Below, in pieces: positions 27,591-35,930 of a stretch of DNA of 64,000 nucleotides. The stretch is from positions 211,256 through 275,255 of the forward strand of contig LNED01000022.1 of assembly GCA_001464915.1 (NCBI GenBank). Direction: 5' to 3'. The number at the start of each line of letters is the position of its first letter. Position 1 is the first letter of the stretch. Origin of the DNA: Sphingomonadales bacterium Ga0077531 (GTDB lineage: Bacteria; Pseudomonadota; Alphaproteobacteria; Sphingomonadales; Sphingomonadaceae). The notes under the pieces are model-generated. The model ran no database searches. It saw nothing but the letters and a program-made list of their open reading frames with translations, and was not told the origin of the DNA. Both the position numbers and the translations under genes were made by a program.

Positions 27591-28343
27591 GTGCCCGAGC
27601 CGCTCAACAATCCGCTCGACTTCACCAGCAAACGCGTCCTCGTCATCGGCGGATCGAGCGGGATCGGCAATGGCATTGCGCATGGGTTCAGGGCGCGGGG
27701 GGCGAGCGTGACTGTCACCGGCACCCGGCCCGATTTCGGCGATTATCTTGAGGCTGAGGATAGCGATTTCACTGGGCTGGATTACCGGCAGATCGACCTG
27801 ATGGAGCGCGACGCGGCTGACCGGCTGGCGGCGGATTTGGGCGCCCTCGATGTGCTGGTGCTCAGCCAAGGAACGGTGCGCTACGGGCGACAGGAGTTCA
27901 CCCGCGAAGGCTGGGATGCGGTGGTTGATATCAACCTCAATTCGGTGATGGATTGCGCCCGCGCCTTTCACGCCGCGCTGGCCCAAGCCAAGGGTGCGAT
28001 CATCATTGTCTCAAGCGTTGCGGCCTTCAAATCGACCATCGGCACCCCCGCCTACGCCGCATCCAAAGCAGGCGCGGCGAGCCTCACAAAGACGCTGGGC
28101 GAGGCCTGGGCGCGCGACGGCATCCGGGTCAACGGCATCGCGCCGGGACTGGTGCCGACCAAGCTCACATCGGTGACCACCGACAACCCCGAACGGCTCG
28201 AAGCGAGCATTAAGGCGATCCCCCTACGCCGCATGGGCACGCCTGAGGATATGGCGGGTGCGGCGCTGTTTCTCGCCTCGCTGCTGTCGAGTTACATTAC
28301 CGGGCAGACGCTGGTGGTGGATGGCGGGCTGACGCTGTCCTGA
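27591..28343 (+). CDS. Short-chain dehydrogenase/reductase
   Basis: VLVIGGSSGIGNGIAHGF, YAASKAGAASLTKTLGEAWARDGIRVNGIAPG. Confidence 0.9.
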   Translation: MPEPLNNPLDFTSKRVLVIGGSSGIGNGIAHGFRARGASVTVTGTRPDFGDYLEAEDSDFTGLDYRQIDLMERDAADRLAADLGALDVLVLSQGTVRYGRQEFTREGWDAVVDINLNSVMDCARAFHAALAQAKGAIIIVSSVAAFKSTIGTPAYAASKAGAASLTKTLGEAWARDGIRVNGIAPGLVPTKLTSVTTDNPERLEASIKAIPLRRMGTPEDMAGAALFLASLLSSYITGQTLVVDGGLTLS

Positions 28344-28388
28344 GCGCTGACAAGCGGTGAATCCGACGTGTTACATGCAACTGAAATC

Positions 28389-28406
28389 CAGTCACAATCG
28401 CGTCAC
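28389..28406 (+). promoter_or_regulatory. Candidate Pho box upstream of response regulator
   Basis: CAGTCAC-AATC-GCGTCAC: 7-4-7 direct repeat, 11-bp period, 42 bp before the start codon. Confidence 0.5.
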
Positions 28407-28447
28407 ATCACTCCGCCAACCGGTTACGAAACCGGGGCTGGCTGCAC

Positions 28448-29122
28448 ATGGACGTCGTCAATATCTTCCTGACCAGTGATCTTGGCGAAAGCCTGGAGGA
28501 TTTCGTCCACGATCAGCGGCGTTTCACCTTTGATCGGTTGGGAGCAGGCGGCCCGCGCCGCTTGGTCGAAGGGCCGATGTGGGCGTTTATTGACTGGGTG
28601 CTGTCCGATCTTGCGGGCCTTGAACTGTGCCGACGCCTGCGCGCCGACCCACGCACCAACGATGCCCACATCACGATGGTGCTGGAGGAGGACGATGCCG
28701 AGGATCGCCGCCGGGCCTTGCGGGCAGGCGCCGATGATTATGTGATTGGCCCGCTCACCCGCACCGCCGTGCTCGACCGAGTGCTGGCGCTGCAATCGCG
28801 CGGGGCCGAGCGGCACGCGACACAACGGTTCGAACTCGGCGCGTTGACGATTGACATGGCGGCTTTGCAGGCGCGCTGGAACGAGGCGCCGATCGTGCTG
28901 CGTCCCAACGAATTCCGGCTGCTGCGGTTCTTTGCCGAAAATCCCAACCGGGTGCTGACGCGAGACGATCTGATCAGCGGCCTTGGCAAGCGCGAACCTG
29001 CGATTGATGAACGCACCGTCGATGTCTGGATCGGCCGATTGCGGCGCGCGATCAAATCAGCCGGCGGCGGCAACCCGCTGCGCACTGTGCGATCACTCGG
29101 GTATGTGTTTGATCTGGGATAG
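28448..29122 (+). CDS. OmpR/PhoB-family response regulator with degenerate receiver
   Basis: C-terminal winged helix PIVLRPNEFRLLRFFAENPNRVLTRDDLISGLGKREPAIDERTVDVWIGRLRRAIKSAGGGNPLRTVRSLGYVFDLG; receiver lacks the canonical N-terminal acidic pair. Confidence 0.85.
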   Translation: MDVVNIFLTSDLGESLEDFVHDQRRFTFDRLGAGGPRRLVEGPMWAFIDWVLSDLAGLELCRRLRADPRTNDAHITMVLEEDDAEDRRRALRAGADDYVIGPLTRTAVLDRVLALQSRGAERHATQRFELGALTIDMAALQARWNEAPIVLRPNEFRLLRFFAENPNRVLTRDDLISGLGKREPAIDERTVDVWIGRLRRAIKSAGGGNPLRTVRSLGYVFDLG

Positions 29123-29145
29123 TCTGGATGGACTGCCCAAGACCG

Positions 29146-29244
29146 TTCCGTTCGCCCTGAGCTTGTCGAAGGGCTGTCCTTCCCTTTGAATGGTGATCAG
29201 CACGTCAGAAGAAAAGCAGTGCTTCGACAAGCTCAGCACGAACG
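29146..29244. repeat. Inverted GAGCTTGTCGAAG repeat pair between convergent genes
   Basis: CCGTTCGCCCTGAGCTTGTCGAAGGGC ... GCTTCGACAAGCTCAGCACGAACGG. Confidence 0.65.
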
Positions 29245-29286
29245 GGGAAGGGAGGGGCGAAGCAATCGCTCCGCCCCCACCTTCAA

Positions 29287-32001
29287 TCAGAACTCAGCCT
29301 TCAGCCCGATCGAGAAGCTCGTGCCGACCTGGAAGGTGTTGATCTCGGCGCGGTTGCCGTTGATCTCCTGGAATTCAAAATTGTCGCGCCCGAAGATGTT
29401 GCGGGCCTCCAGCGACAATTCGAGCGGCACGCCGCCGAGCTTGATCGCCGAACGTCCCACCACATCGACGGTGAGGCCAGGATTTTCGACCACATCGGGC
29501 AGTGCCCCGCCGCGCAACGTCACACGCTCACTTGCGTAGTTGAGCAGCACGGTGAACTGCTGCACCTTGTCGAGATCCTCGATCCCGAGCGACAGGTTTG
29601 CCACGTGATCCGACTGGCCGACCAACGGTGACCCTTCGTCGAACAGCTGGCTCGCCACCTGCGTCGGCGCACCGGGGATCGGCGCAAGGTCAGTCGCGCC
29701 CACCGAAATGCTCGACTGGGTGTAGGTGTAGTTGGCGATGATCAGGAACTGCTTGGTTTCAAAGAACCCGCCCCAATCAGCCAGATCGATCCCGTAGGCG
29801 ACATCAAGCTCGGCTCCGTACAACTCAGCCGACGGCGCGTTGGCGTAGCTGGTTTCGATGACCCCCGGAGCGGTGATCAGGAAGTTTTCGATCGGGTTGT
29901 CGATTTCCTTGTAGAAGCCTGCAAGGCTGATCCGGCTTGGCCCACCGAGGTAATATTCGGCGCGCGCTTCGGCGTTGATCAACTCGCTGTCCTGCAGGAA
30001 CGGGTTCCCGCGGAAACGGCGGTTGGAGTCCGGATCGAAATAGGTCTGCTCCACCAGCTCGCGGAACTGCGGGCGGGCGATGGTCCGCGATGCGGCAAGG
30101 CGCAGTTGCAGATCGTCGATCACTTCCCAGGTGATCGTGGCCGACGGCAGGAAGTAATCGTTGGCAATCCGCGTCGGGTTGGCAAGGTTGCCGCCGCCGA
30201 AGGTGAGATCAGGCGCAGCCACCTGCAATGCGTCTTCATAACGCACGCCGGCTTCGATGTTCAGCCGGTCGGTCGCGCGGAAGCGGGCAAGGCCGTATCC
30301 AGCATGGATCGTCAGCGCCGCATCGAACACCGGGAACGGGGTCGGGTCCGACACGGTGACGTTGAAGAACGGCGTGCCGTCCGGGAAAGTCGCCAGCGTT
30401 GACCCGTTGATGATCTGCCCCGGCTGACGCAGCCCCAATGCCCGCAGCGCGGTGTTGAGATCCGCAGTGGAATCGATCAGCGGACGGATGATGAACGACA
30501 GCGAGCGCCGCTCCGTATCGGTGTAGGCATAGCCTGCAGTAACTGACAGCGTGTCGGTCAGTTCATAGGAAAGGTCGGCGCCGCCGAAGATCAGCTCTTC
30601 TTGCAGATCTTCAAACCCGACCTGAATGCGCTCCGTCCCGCCAATCTGGGCGCCGACATCGACAACGAACAGGCTGCCAAATGGATCGCCCGCGATGTTG
30701 GTGCGGATATAGGGGATGGTGGCATTGTAGGGCGCTTCACGATCGGTGCGGGCATAGCCGCCGCGCAGGTCGAGTTCGAGCTTGTCGAATTCAAATTCGG
30801 CCACGATCTGCGAATCGACCAATTGGCGTTCGAAATAGCCGGTCTGCTGGGTCTGGAAATCGAACCCGGTTACGCGGTCGGTGAAGAAATCGGTGCCTTG
30901 GGCAAAGCGCGCGGTCTTCAATGAGTCGCGGATATACAGGTTGGTCCAACGGATCGTGTGCTCGCCAATGTCGAGCCCGATGCCGATCAAACCATTCACC
31001 AGCACCTTGTTATCGGTGATGAAGGTGTTCGAATCGAAGATGATATCGCCCGCCTCTGCATCACCGAACTGCTGGCTGATGACCGAGCGGTTGCGCCAGG
31101 TGTTGGTGATCCCGGCGGTGGCGATGATGCCGAGGTAGTTGCCGTCGCCCACTTCGAACGAACCACCACCGGTGATGTTGGCGGTAAAGTTGATCGGCAG
31201 TTCGTCATTGCGCTGCAAGGTCACGAGGTTGATCGGCAGGATCTGCCCGGCAAGCTGACGCTGCACATCGGCAGGCGCATCATTCACGCGGGTGCCGCTG
31301 GCGATCAGGCCTTGTAGCGCGCTCGGAAGGTCGCGGTTGCCGTTGTCGAAGCCGAAGGTGTCGAGCCGCGATCCGAAATAGGTCAGCCCGTTTTCAAACG
31401 TAGTTTCAGTGTCGCCGCTGGCGGTGAAGCCGAGCGTGAGGAAATCCTCGGTCGGGATCGCCTTGGTGGTGAGGTTGATCACCCCGCCGCCGAATTCACC
31501 CGGGAAGTTGGCCGAGTAGGTTTTCTGCACCAGCGATGATGCGATCACGCTGGTCGGGAAAATGTCGAGCGGAACCACGCGGCTCAACGGTTCGGGGCTC
31601 GGCAGCGGCAGGCCGTTCAGCAGCGCGAGCGAGTAACGATCACCCAAGCCGCGCACGAACACGCGGCCATTGCCCACCAGCGAGAGGCCGCTGACGCGGC
31701 TCAAGGCGCCGGCGATGTCGCCTTCGCCGGTGCGGGCGATATCGGCTTCGGACAGCACGTTGAGCACCTGGCCCGAATTGCGCGCCGGATCGCGGTTGCG
31801 CCGTCCGGTGACGATGATCCCGCCGCCGGGCACCGAAATATCGGTGTCCTCCAGCTGCTCCTCCGGTGGGGTATCCTCGACCTGCTCGGTCAGTTCATCC
31901 TCGCTCGGCGGAGTGCCCGCGTCTTGCGCGTGCAGAAGCGATGGCATGGTGAGCGCGGTGGTGAAGAGCAGCAAACCTGCAAGGCGCGTGCCGTTCGACA
32001 T
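29287..32001 (-). CDS. TonB-dependent receptor
   Basis: Signal peptide; plug IIVTGRRNRDPARNSGQVLNVLSEADIARTGEGDIAGALSRVSGLSLVGNGRVFVRGLGDRYSLALLNGLPLPSPEP; C-terminal FSIGLKAEF. Confidence 0.9.
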   Translation of the reverse strand: MSNGTRLAGLLLFTTALTMPSLLHAQDAGTPPSEDELTEQVEDTPPEEQLEDTDISVPGGGIIVTGRRNRDPARNSGQVLNVLSEADIARTGEGDIAGALSRVSGLSLVGNGRVFVRGLGDRYSLALLNGLPLPSPEPLSRVVPLDIFPTSVIASSLVQKTYSANFPGEFGGGVINLTTKAIPTEDFLTLGFTASGDTETTFENGLTYFGSRLDTFGFDNGNRDLPSALQGLIASGTRVNDAPADVQRQLAGQILPINLVTLQRNDELPINFTANITGGGSFEVGDGNYLGIIATAGITNTWRNRSVISQQFGDAEAGDIIFDSNTFITDNKVLVNGLIGIGLDIGEHTIRWTNLYIRDSLKTARFAQGTDFFTDRVTGFDFQTQQTGYFERQLVDSQIVAEFEFDKLELDLRGGYARTDREAPYNATIPYIRTNIAGDPFGSLFVVDVGAQIGGTERIQVGFEDLQEELIFGGADLSYELTDTLSVTAGYAYTDTERRSLSFIIRPLIDSTADLNTALRALGLRQPGQIINGSTLATFPDGTPFFNVTVSDPTPFPVFDAALTIHAGYGLARFRATDRLNIEAGVRYEDALQVAAPDLTFGGGNLANPTRIANDYFLPSATITWEVIDDLQLRLAASRTIARPQFRELVEQTYFDPDSNRRFRGNPFLQDSELINAEARAEYYLGGPSRISLAGFYKEIDNPIENFLITAPGVIETSYANAPSAELYGAELDVAYGIDLADWGGFFETKQFLIIANYTYTQSSISVGATDLAPIPGAPTQVASQLFDEGSPLVGQSDHVANLSLGIEDLDKVQQFTVLLNYASERVTLRGGALPDVVENPGLTVDVVGRSAIKLGGVPLELSLEARNIFGRDNFEFQEINGNRAEINTFQVGTSFSIGLKAEF

Positions 32002-32125
32002 TGGTGAGGATCCCCTCATGATAGGCCTAGATGATGTGAGCAGCAGAGCGCCGCCCGGAATATGGAAAAAGGGGAGGCGCGGCACACACACGTGGCCGCA
32101 CCTCCCCACATTATTCACTCAGCGA

Positions 32126-33688
32126 TTAGCTGAAGACCGGCAGCGAGGTGCAGGCGCCGGTTGCGCTGCTGAAGTTCTGGGTTGCCGAGTTGCAGGTCCA
32201 GTTGCCGAAGATGCTGGTCAGCGCCGCGGCGTTCTGGATCGCGCCGATGAAGGTGCGGGTCGGGAAGAAGGTCGAGCGGGTGTTGGCATTGAACGCCGTC
32301 CGGCCCGCTTCGCCCGTGCCGTTCACCACATTGTTGGTGAGCGTGATCATGAACGCGAAGTTGTTGTTGGTGCCAGCGTTGATCGCTGCCGCCGCATCTG
32401 CGTTGGTCACGCCGGCGCCGCCGCGGATCGGATCGACTGCGGGACAATCGCCCACCACCGAATCAACCCCGATGAGTGCAGCCAAAGTGGCCGGCTCGTC
32501 GATCTGGAAGCACTGGTTGGTGCCAGCGTTGATTACACCATTGGTCAGACCCAAAGCTGCACCGCCGCGCGCCTGCACCACCTGCGGCGAAGCGTCGCGG
32601 GTGACGAAGGTGAAGTTGTTCAGCTGGAAGCGGGTCTGCGGGATGTTGTTCGACGGGGTACGGTCGGCAACGTTGGGCGAATCGAGTTCGATCAAGCGGT
32701 CACCCGTGGTCGAACGCTGCACAGCGATCATGGTGTCGACATTGACGATCGCGCCGGTGTCGACATCGATCGAATCGTCCGATGCGCCGATGATCGCAAA
32801 GTTGCGGGCATTGAAGCCGCCGCCGAAGAATTCGACGCCATCATCCGAGCTGTTGAACGATAGCAGGTTTTCGATGGTGGTGCCCGAACCCGCGCCGCCG
32901 GTGGTCAGCGACTGGAGTTCGTTGTTCGGAGCAAGTTCAAAGCCCGAGAAACGGATCTGGTTGAACCGGAACGAGCCCGAGCTATCAGCAGCGTTGGTGC
33001 CGCCAAACGGCGTTGCGGTGGCGGCGCCTTCAAGGCGGCCTTCGCAAGTGGGGTTGTTGGTCGGCGCAGCAACGGTGTTGAACACGCCGTTCGAGCAATC
33101 CGAAATCGGCGCACGGCCGAGCAGCACGACGCCGCCCCACTGTTGCTGGCTGTTGTCATTCGACAGGCCGATGATGTTGTCACGGCTGGTCCAGATGATC
33201 GGACGATCAGCGGTGCCGTTCGACTGGATCGCGTTGCCGCGATTCACCACCAGGAACGAATCCTGCTGCGCGAAGAAGATCACGCCGGGCTCTACGGTCA
33301 GCGTGACAGTGGTGCCGGTGCTGGCGAAGCCGCGATCCGTGCCCACGTCGACGCGGCCATTGATCTGGTAAACCAGACCCGGAATGCGCGGCAGAGTGTC
33401 GGTGCTGGTGAAGCGGGCGGGCAACTGGCAGACTCGGTAAGTACCGGTCGGGCCGCTGATCGTACCAGCGTCGACGAGGCCGCCAGCGGTCGCAATGGTC
33501 GGGCAACCAGCAGCCGGGGTCACGAGCGACTGAGTCGGCGTCGGGGTCGGCGTGGGGGTCGGTGTCGGGGCCGGATTGTTGATGATGATGTCACCGCCGG
33601 TGCCTGGCGAGACGATTTCATCCGCGCCGCAACCTGCCAATGCCAGCAGGCTGCAACCCAGTACGAGAGTGCGTTGAATGTTTTTCAC
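32126..33688 (-). CDS. Surface lipoprotein, beta-helix-like, with Pro-Thr linker
   Basis: Lipobox LAGCG; PAPTPTPTPTPTPTQ linker; Asn/Gly-rich body; upstream of the TonB receptor on the same strand. Confidence 0.75.
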   Translation of the reverse strand: MKNIQRTLVLGCSLLALAGCGADEIVSPGTGGDIIINNPAPTPTPTPTPTPTQSLVTPAAGCPTIATAGGLVDAGTISGPTGTYRVCQLPARFTSTDTLPRIPGLVYQINGRVDVGTDRGFASTGTTVTLTVEPGVIFFAQQDSFLVVNRGNAIQSNGTADRPIIWTSRDNIIGLSNDNSQQQWGGVVLLGRAPISDCSNGVFNTVAAPTNNPTCEGRLEGAATATPFGGTNAADSSGSFRFNQIRFSGFELAPNNELQSLTTGGAGSGTTIENLLSFNSSDDGVEFFGGGFNARNFAIIGASDDSIDVDTGAIVNVDTMIAVQRSTTGDRLIELDSPNVADRTPSNNIPQTRFQLNNFTFVTRDASPQVVQARGGAALGLTNGVINAGTNQCFQIDEPATLAALIGVDSVVGDCPAVDPIRGGAGVTNADAAAAINAGTNNNFAFMITLTNNVVNGTGEAGRTAFNANTRSTFFPTRTFIGAIQNAAALTSIFGNWTCNSATQNFSSATGACTSLPVFS

Positions 33689-33812
33689 AGCGAGCGGTCC
33701 CCTCAGAAGCCGAGAATCAAAAAGGCGCGGTCAATCGGCGCTGAGTGGTGCGCTAGGGGCGCTGCATGACAGAATTCTTGCAGCATGACAGTCGTGTGGC
33801 AATTCGTGTAAT

Positions 33813-33830
33813 ATGACCGAAGAATGACAA
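33813..33830 (-). promoter_or_regulatory. Candidate Pho box upstream of lipoprotein/TonB unit
   Basis: Minus strand TTGTCAT-TCTT-CGGTCAT, 7-4-7; further GTCAT copies at 33833, 33785 and 33766. Confidence 0.5.
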
Positions 33831-34007
33831 AAATGACCAAAAAGAATTTTTCAGAGCGCCGCTGAGAGCGCGCATATGTCATATATAAAACGCTAAAAAA
33901 CAGATGGTTGAAGCATCAAATTACAAATAAAAGACAATATTGCAGTTTTATTGCATTCACGTTGAAGGTGAGTCACTATGCTCCTCAGTTAGAGAGGGAG
34001 CTTGCCC

Positions 34008-34409
34008 ATGTCCGTTACCGCCTTCGCCATTGCGCTGATCGCCGCCACCCCGTTGGCAGAGCCTGCTGCGGTGCATTTGCAGTCACCGGGTCAGGTGACC
34101 GAACTCGCTGCCCAGCCGCTTGCCGCCGGACGAGGGGATCAGGCGCTCGCGATGTTGGAGAAAGCCAGCGCTGCCGATCCACACGATGCCGCAGTGCTGA
34201 TCAACCTCGGTATTGCCTATGCCCAGATGGGTGACGAGCCGAAGGCCCGCGCGGCGTTCGAACAAGCGCTGGCCTGCCATGAAGTGGTCGAGCTTGAAAT
34301 CGCAGATGGCACCGCCACCGATTCGCGCCGCCTCGCGCGCAAAGCGATCAAGATGCTCGATCGCGGCGAGTTTCGCAGCGCCAGCCAACAGCTGACCTAT
34401 CGCGATTGA
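34008..34409 (+). CDS. Small TPR-repeat protein
   Basis: QALAMLEKASAADPHDAAVLINLGIAYAQMGDEPKARAAFEQAL; N-terminal signal-like segment. Confidence 0.7.
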   Translation: MSVTAFAIALIAATPLAEPAAVHLQSPGQVTELAAQPLAAGRGDQALAMLEKASAADPHDAAVLINLGIAYAQMGDEPKARAAFEQALACHEVVELEIADGTATDSRRLARKAIKMLDRGEFRSASQQLTYRD

Positions 34410-34454
34410 ATAAAGCGCGGCCCTTCGGGTCGCACCGGACCGGACGACGCTTAC

Positions 34455-34486
34455 GGGCGGGCTGCGACACGCGGCCCGCCCGTTTT
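34455..34486 (+). terminator. Rho-independent terminator after TPR gene
   Basis: GGGCGGGC-tgcgacacgcg-GCCCGCCC-GTTTT. Confidence 0.7.
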
Positions 34487-34555
34487 GCTGCCTGAAATCG
34501 GCGCTGTGCACCGCCGGTGCGTTTGGCCTTGTTCGCCGTCATGTTCACCACCCCG

Positions 34556-34582
34556 TTCACCGGGCTGTCACCTGTCTGTCAT
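34556..34582 (+). promoter_or_regulatory. Strong candidate Pho box upstream of the T4SS operon
   Basis: CTGTCAC (34565)-CTGT-CTGTCAT (34576), 7-4-7; weaker third unit TTCAC in phase at 34556; 40 bp upstream of the first T4SS gene. Confidence 0.65.
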
Positions 34583-34621
34583 TTAGGTTAGACAAAGGGA
34601 GGCATTCTGGAGGCTTCGGGA

Positions 34622-35263
34622 ATGATTCTCGCCGCGGTTCGCCGCGTCATGTTTGCTGCGCTAGTGCTCGGTCTTGCGACCGGAGCGCGGGCCGACGTGC
34701 TCGAAATCGGCCCCGACGGCGCGCGCTGGGTGGCAGGGCCGCTTGTGCAAAGCGCGGCGGCCGATCCGGCGCTGGTCGATGCGGCTGGGTTCGAGCCGGT
34801 GGTGATCGAAGGCGTGTCGGTGCCAGATAGCGCCATCGCCGATCCCGCGCGCCATGCTGCAGGCGTCCCCTTGCGCTACACCGCCAAAATTCAGGAACTG
34901 GCCGCGCGCTTCGACCTCTCACCCAGCTTGCTCGAAGCACTGGTGTGGCAGGAAAGCCGCTGGCGCGAAGATGCCCGCTCGCCGGTCGGTGCGCAGGGGC
35001 TGGCGCAATTGATGCCGGGCACGGCGCGTTATCTGGGTGTGAACCCGGCTGATCCCTTCGCCAATCTGGAAGGCGGGGCGCGGTACCTGCGCGAACAGCT
35101 CGACCGGTTTGACGGTGATCTGGAAAAGGCGCTCGCCGCCTATAATGCCGGGCCGGGGCGCGTCGAACGCGCGAACGGTATCCCGAATATCCGCGAGACA
35201 AAGCAATATGTTGCCGCCATTATGGGGCGGCTCGCCAACCATTCGCGTCCGTCGCCGCAATAG
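34622..35263 (+). CDS. virB1: VirB1-like lytic transglycosylase
   Basis: LSPSLLEALVWQESRWREDARSPVGAQGLAQLMPGTARYLGVNPADPFANLEGGARYLREQLDRF...ALAAYNAGPGRVERANGIP. Confidence 0.85.
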   Translation: MILAAVRRVMFAALVLGLATGARADVLEIGPDGARWVAGPLVQSAAADPALVDAAGFEPVVIEGVSVPDSAIADPARHAAGVPLRYTAKIQELAARFDLSPSLLEALVWQESRWREDARSPVGAQGLAQLMPGTARYLGVNPADPFANLEGGARYLREQLDRFDGDLEKALAAYNAGPGRVERANGIPNIRETKQYVAAIMGRLANHSRPSPQ

Positions 35264-35314
35264 GCGCCGGATGATTGCCCCGATGATCGCTCAGTTGAAA
35301 GTGTCGAGAAAGAA

Positions 35315-35626
35315 ATGATGTCGCTGTTTCGTATACCTGCCCGTCTGATCGCGCTTGTCATGTTTGCGCTCACCCCGAGCGCAGCTTTTGCCCAAGCCGC
35401 CGACCCTGCCGGTTCCGGCCCGATCAATAACGCGCTGCTGTGGTTGCAGGGCACGCTGCTGGGCACGGTGGCGACCACCGTTGCCGTCATGGCGGTCGCG
35501 GCCATCGGCTTCATGATGCTGACCGGCCGGATGAACTGGCGCTTTGGCGCAACCGTGATCGTCGGCGTGTTCATCCTGTTCGGCGCGACCACCATCGTCG
35601 CTGGCATCCAATCGGCCGCCGGGTAG
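35315..35626 (+). CDS. virB2: VirB2/TrbC-like pilin
   Basis: Signal peptide then two TM segments, NNALLWLQGTLLGTVATTVAVMAVAAIGFMMLTGRMNWRFGATVIVGVFILFGATTIVAGIQ. Confidence 0.85.
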   Translation: MMSLFRIPARLIALVMFALTPSAAFAQAADPAGSGPINNALLWLQGTLLGTVATTVAVMAVAAIGFMMLTGRMNWRFGATVIVGVFILFGATTIVAGIQSAAG

Positions 35627-35633
35627 AATTGCG

Positions 35634-35918
35634 ATGAGCGAGCTCACCCGCAACCCGGTGCACCGCGCGCTCACCCGCCCGCAGATGTTCATGGGCGTGA
35701 CGATGAATTTCTTCATCATCAACCTGATGGTGACGACGATCGCCTTCCTCGTGCTCAAAAGCTTCTGGATCATCCCAGTGCCGATTGCGATGCACGTGGT
35801 CGGCTACTTCGGTTCGCTGCGCGAACCGCGCATTTTCGACCTGTGGATCACCAAGGTCAGCAAATGCCCGCGCGTGCCCAATTTCAAGCGCTGGGGATGC
35901 AATTCCTATGCTCCTTAG
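35634..35918 (+). CDS. virB3: VirB3-like protein
   Basis: NPVHRALTRPQMFMGVTMNFFIINLMVTTIAFLV; between virB2 and virB4. Confidence 0.85.
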   Translation: MSELTRNPVHRALTRPQMFMGVTMNFFIINLMVTTIAFLVLKSFWIIPVPIAMHVVGYFGSLREPRIFDLWITKVSKCPRVPNFKRWGCNSYAP

Positions 35919-35930
35919 AGAGTCCCGCAC

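Noticed and set aside
33530-33580. GTCGGGGTCGGCGT tandem repeat as a regulatory microsatellite
   Set aside because: In-frame coding repeat for the Pro-Thr linker of the lipoprotein; explained by protein composition.
33766-33789. Additional Pho box from two ATGAC copies
   Set aside because: Spacing is 19 bp, not 11 or 22; not counted as a Pho box.
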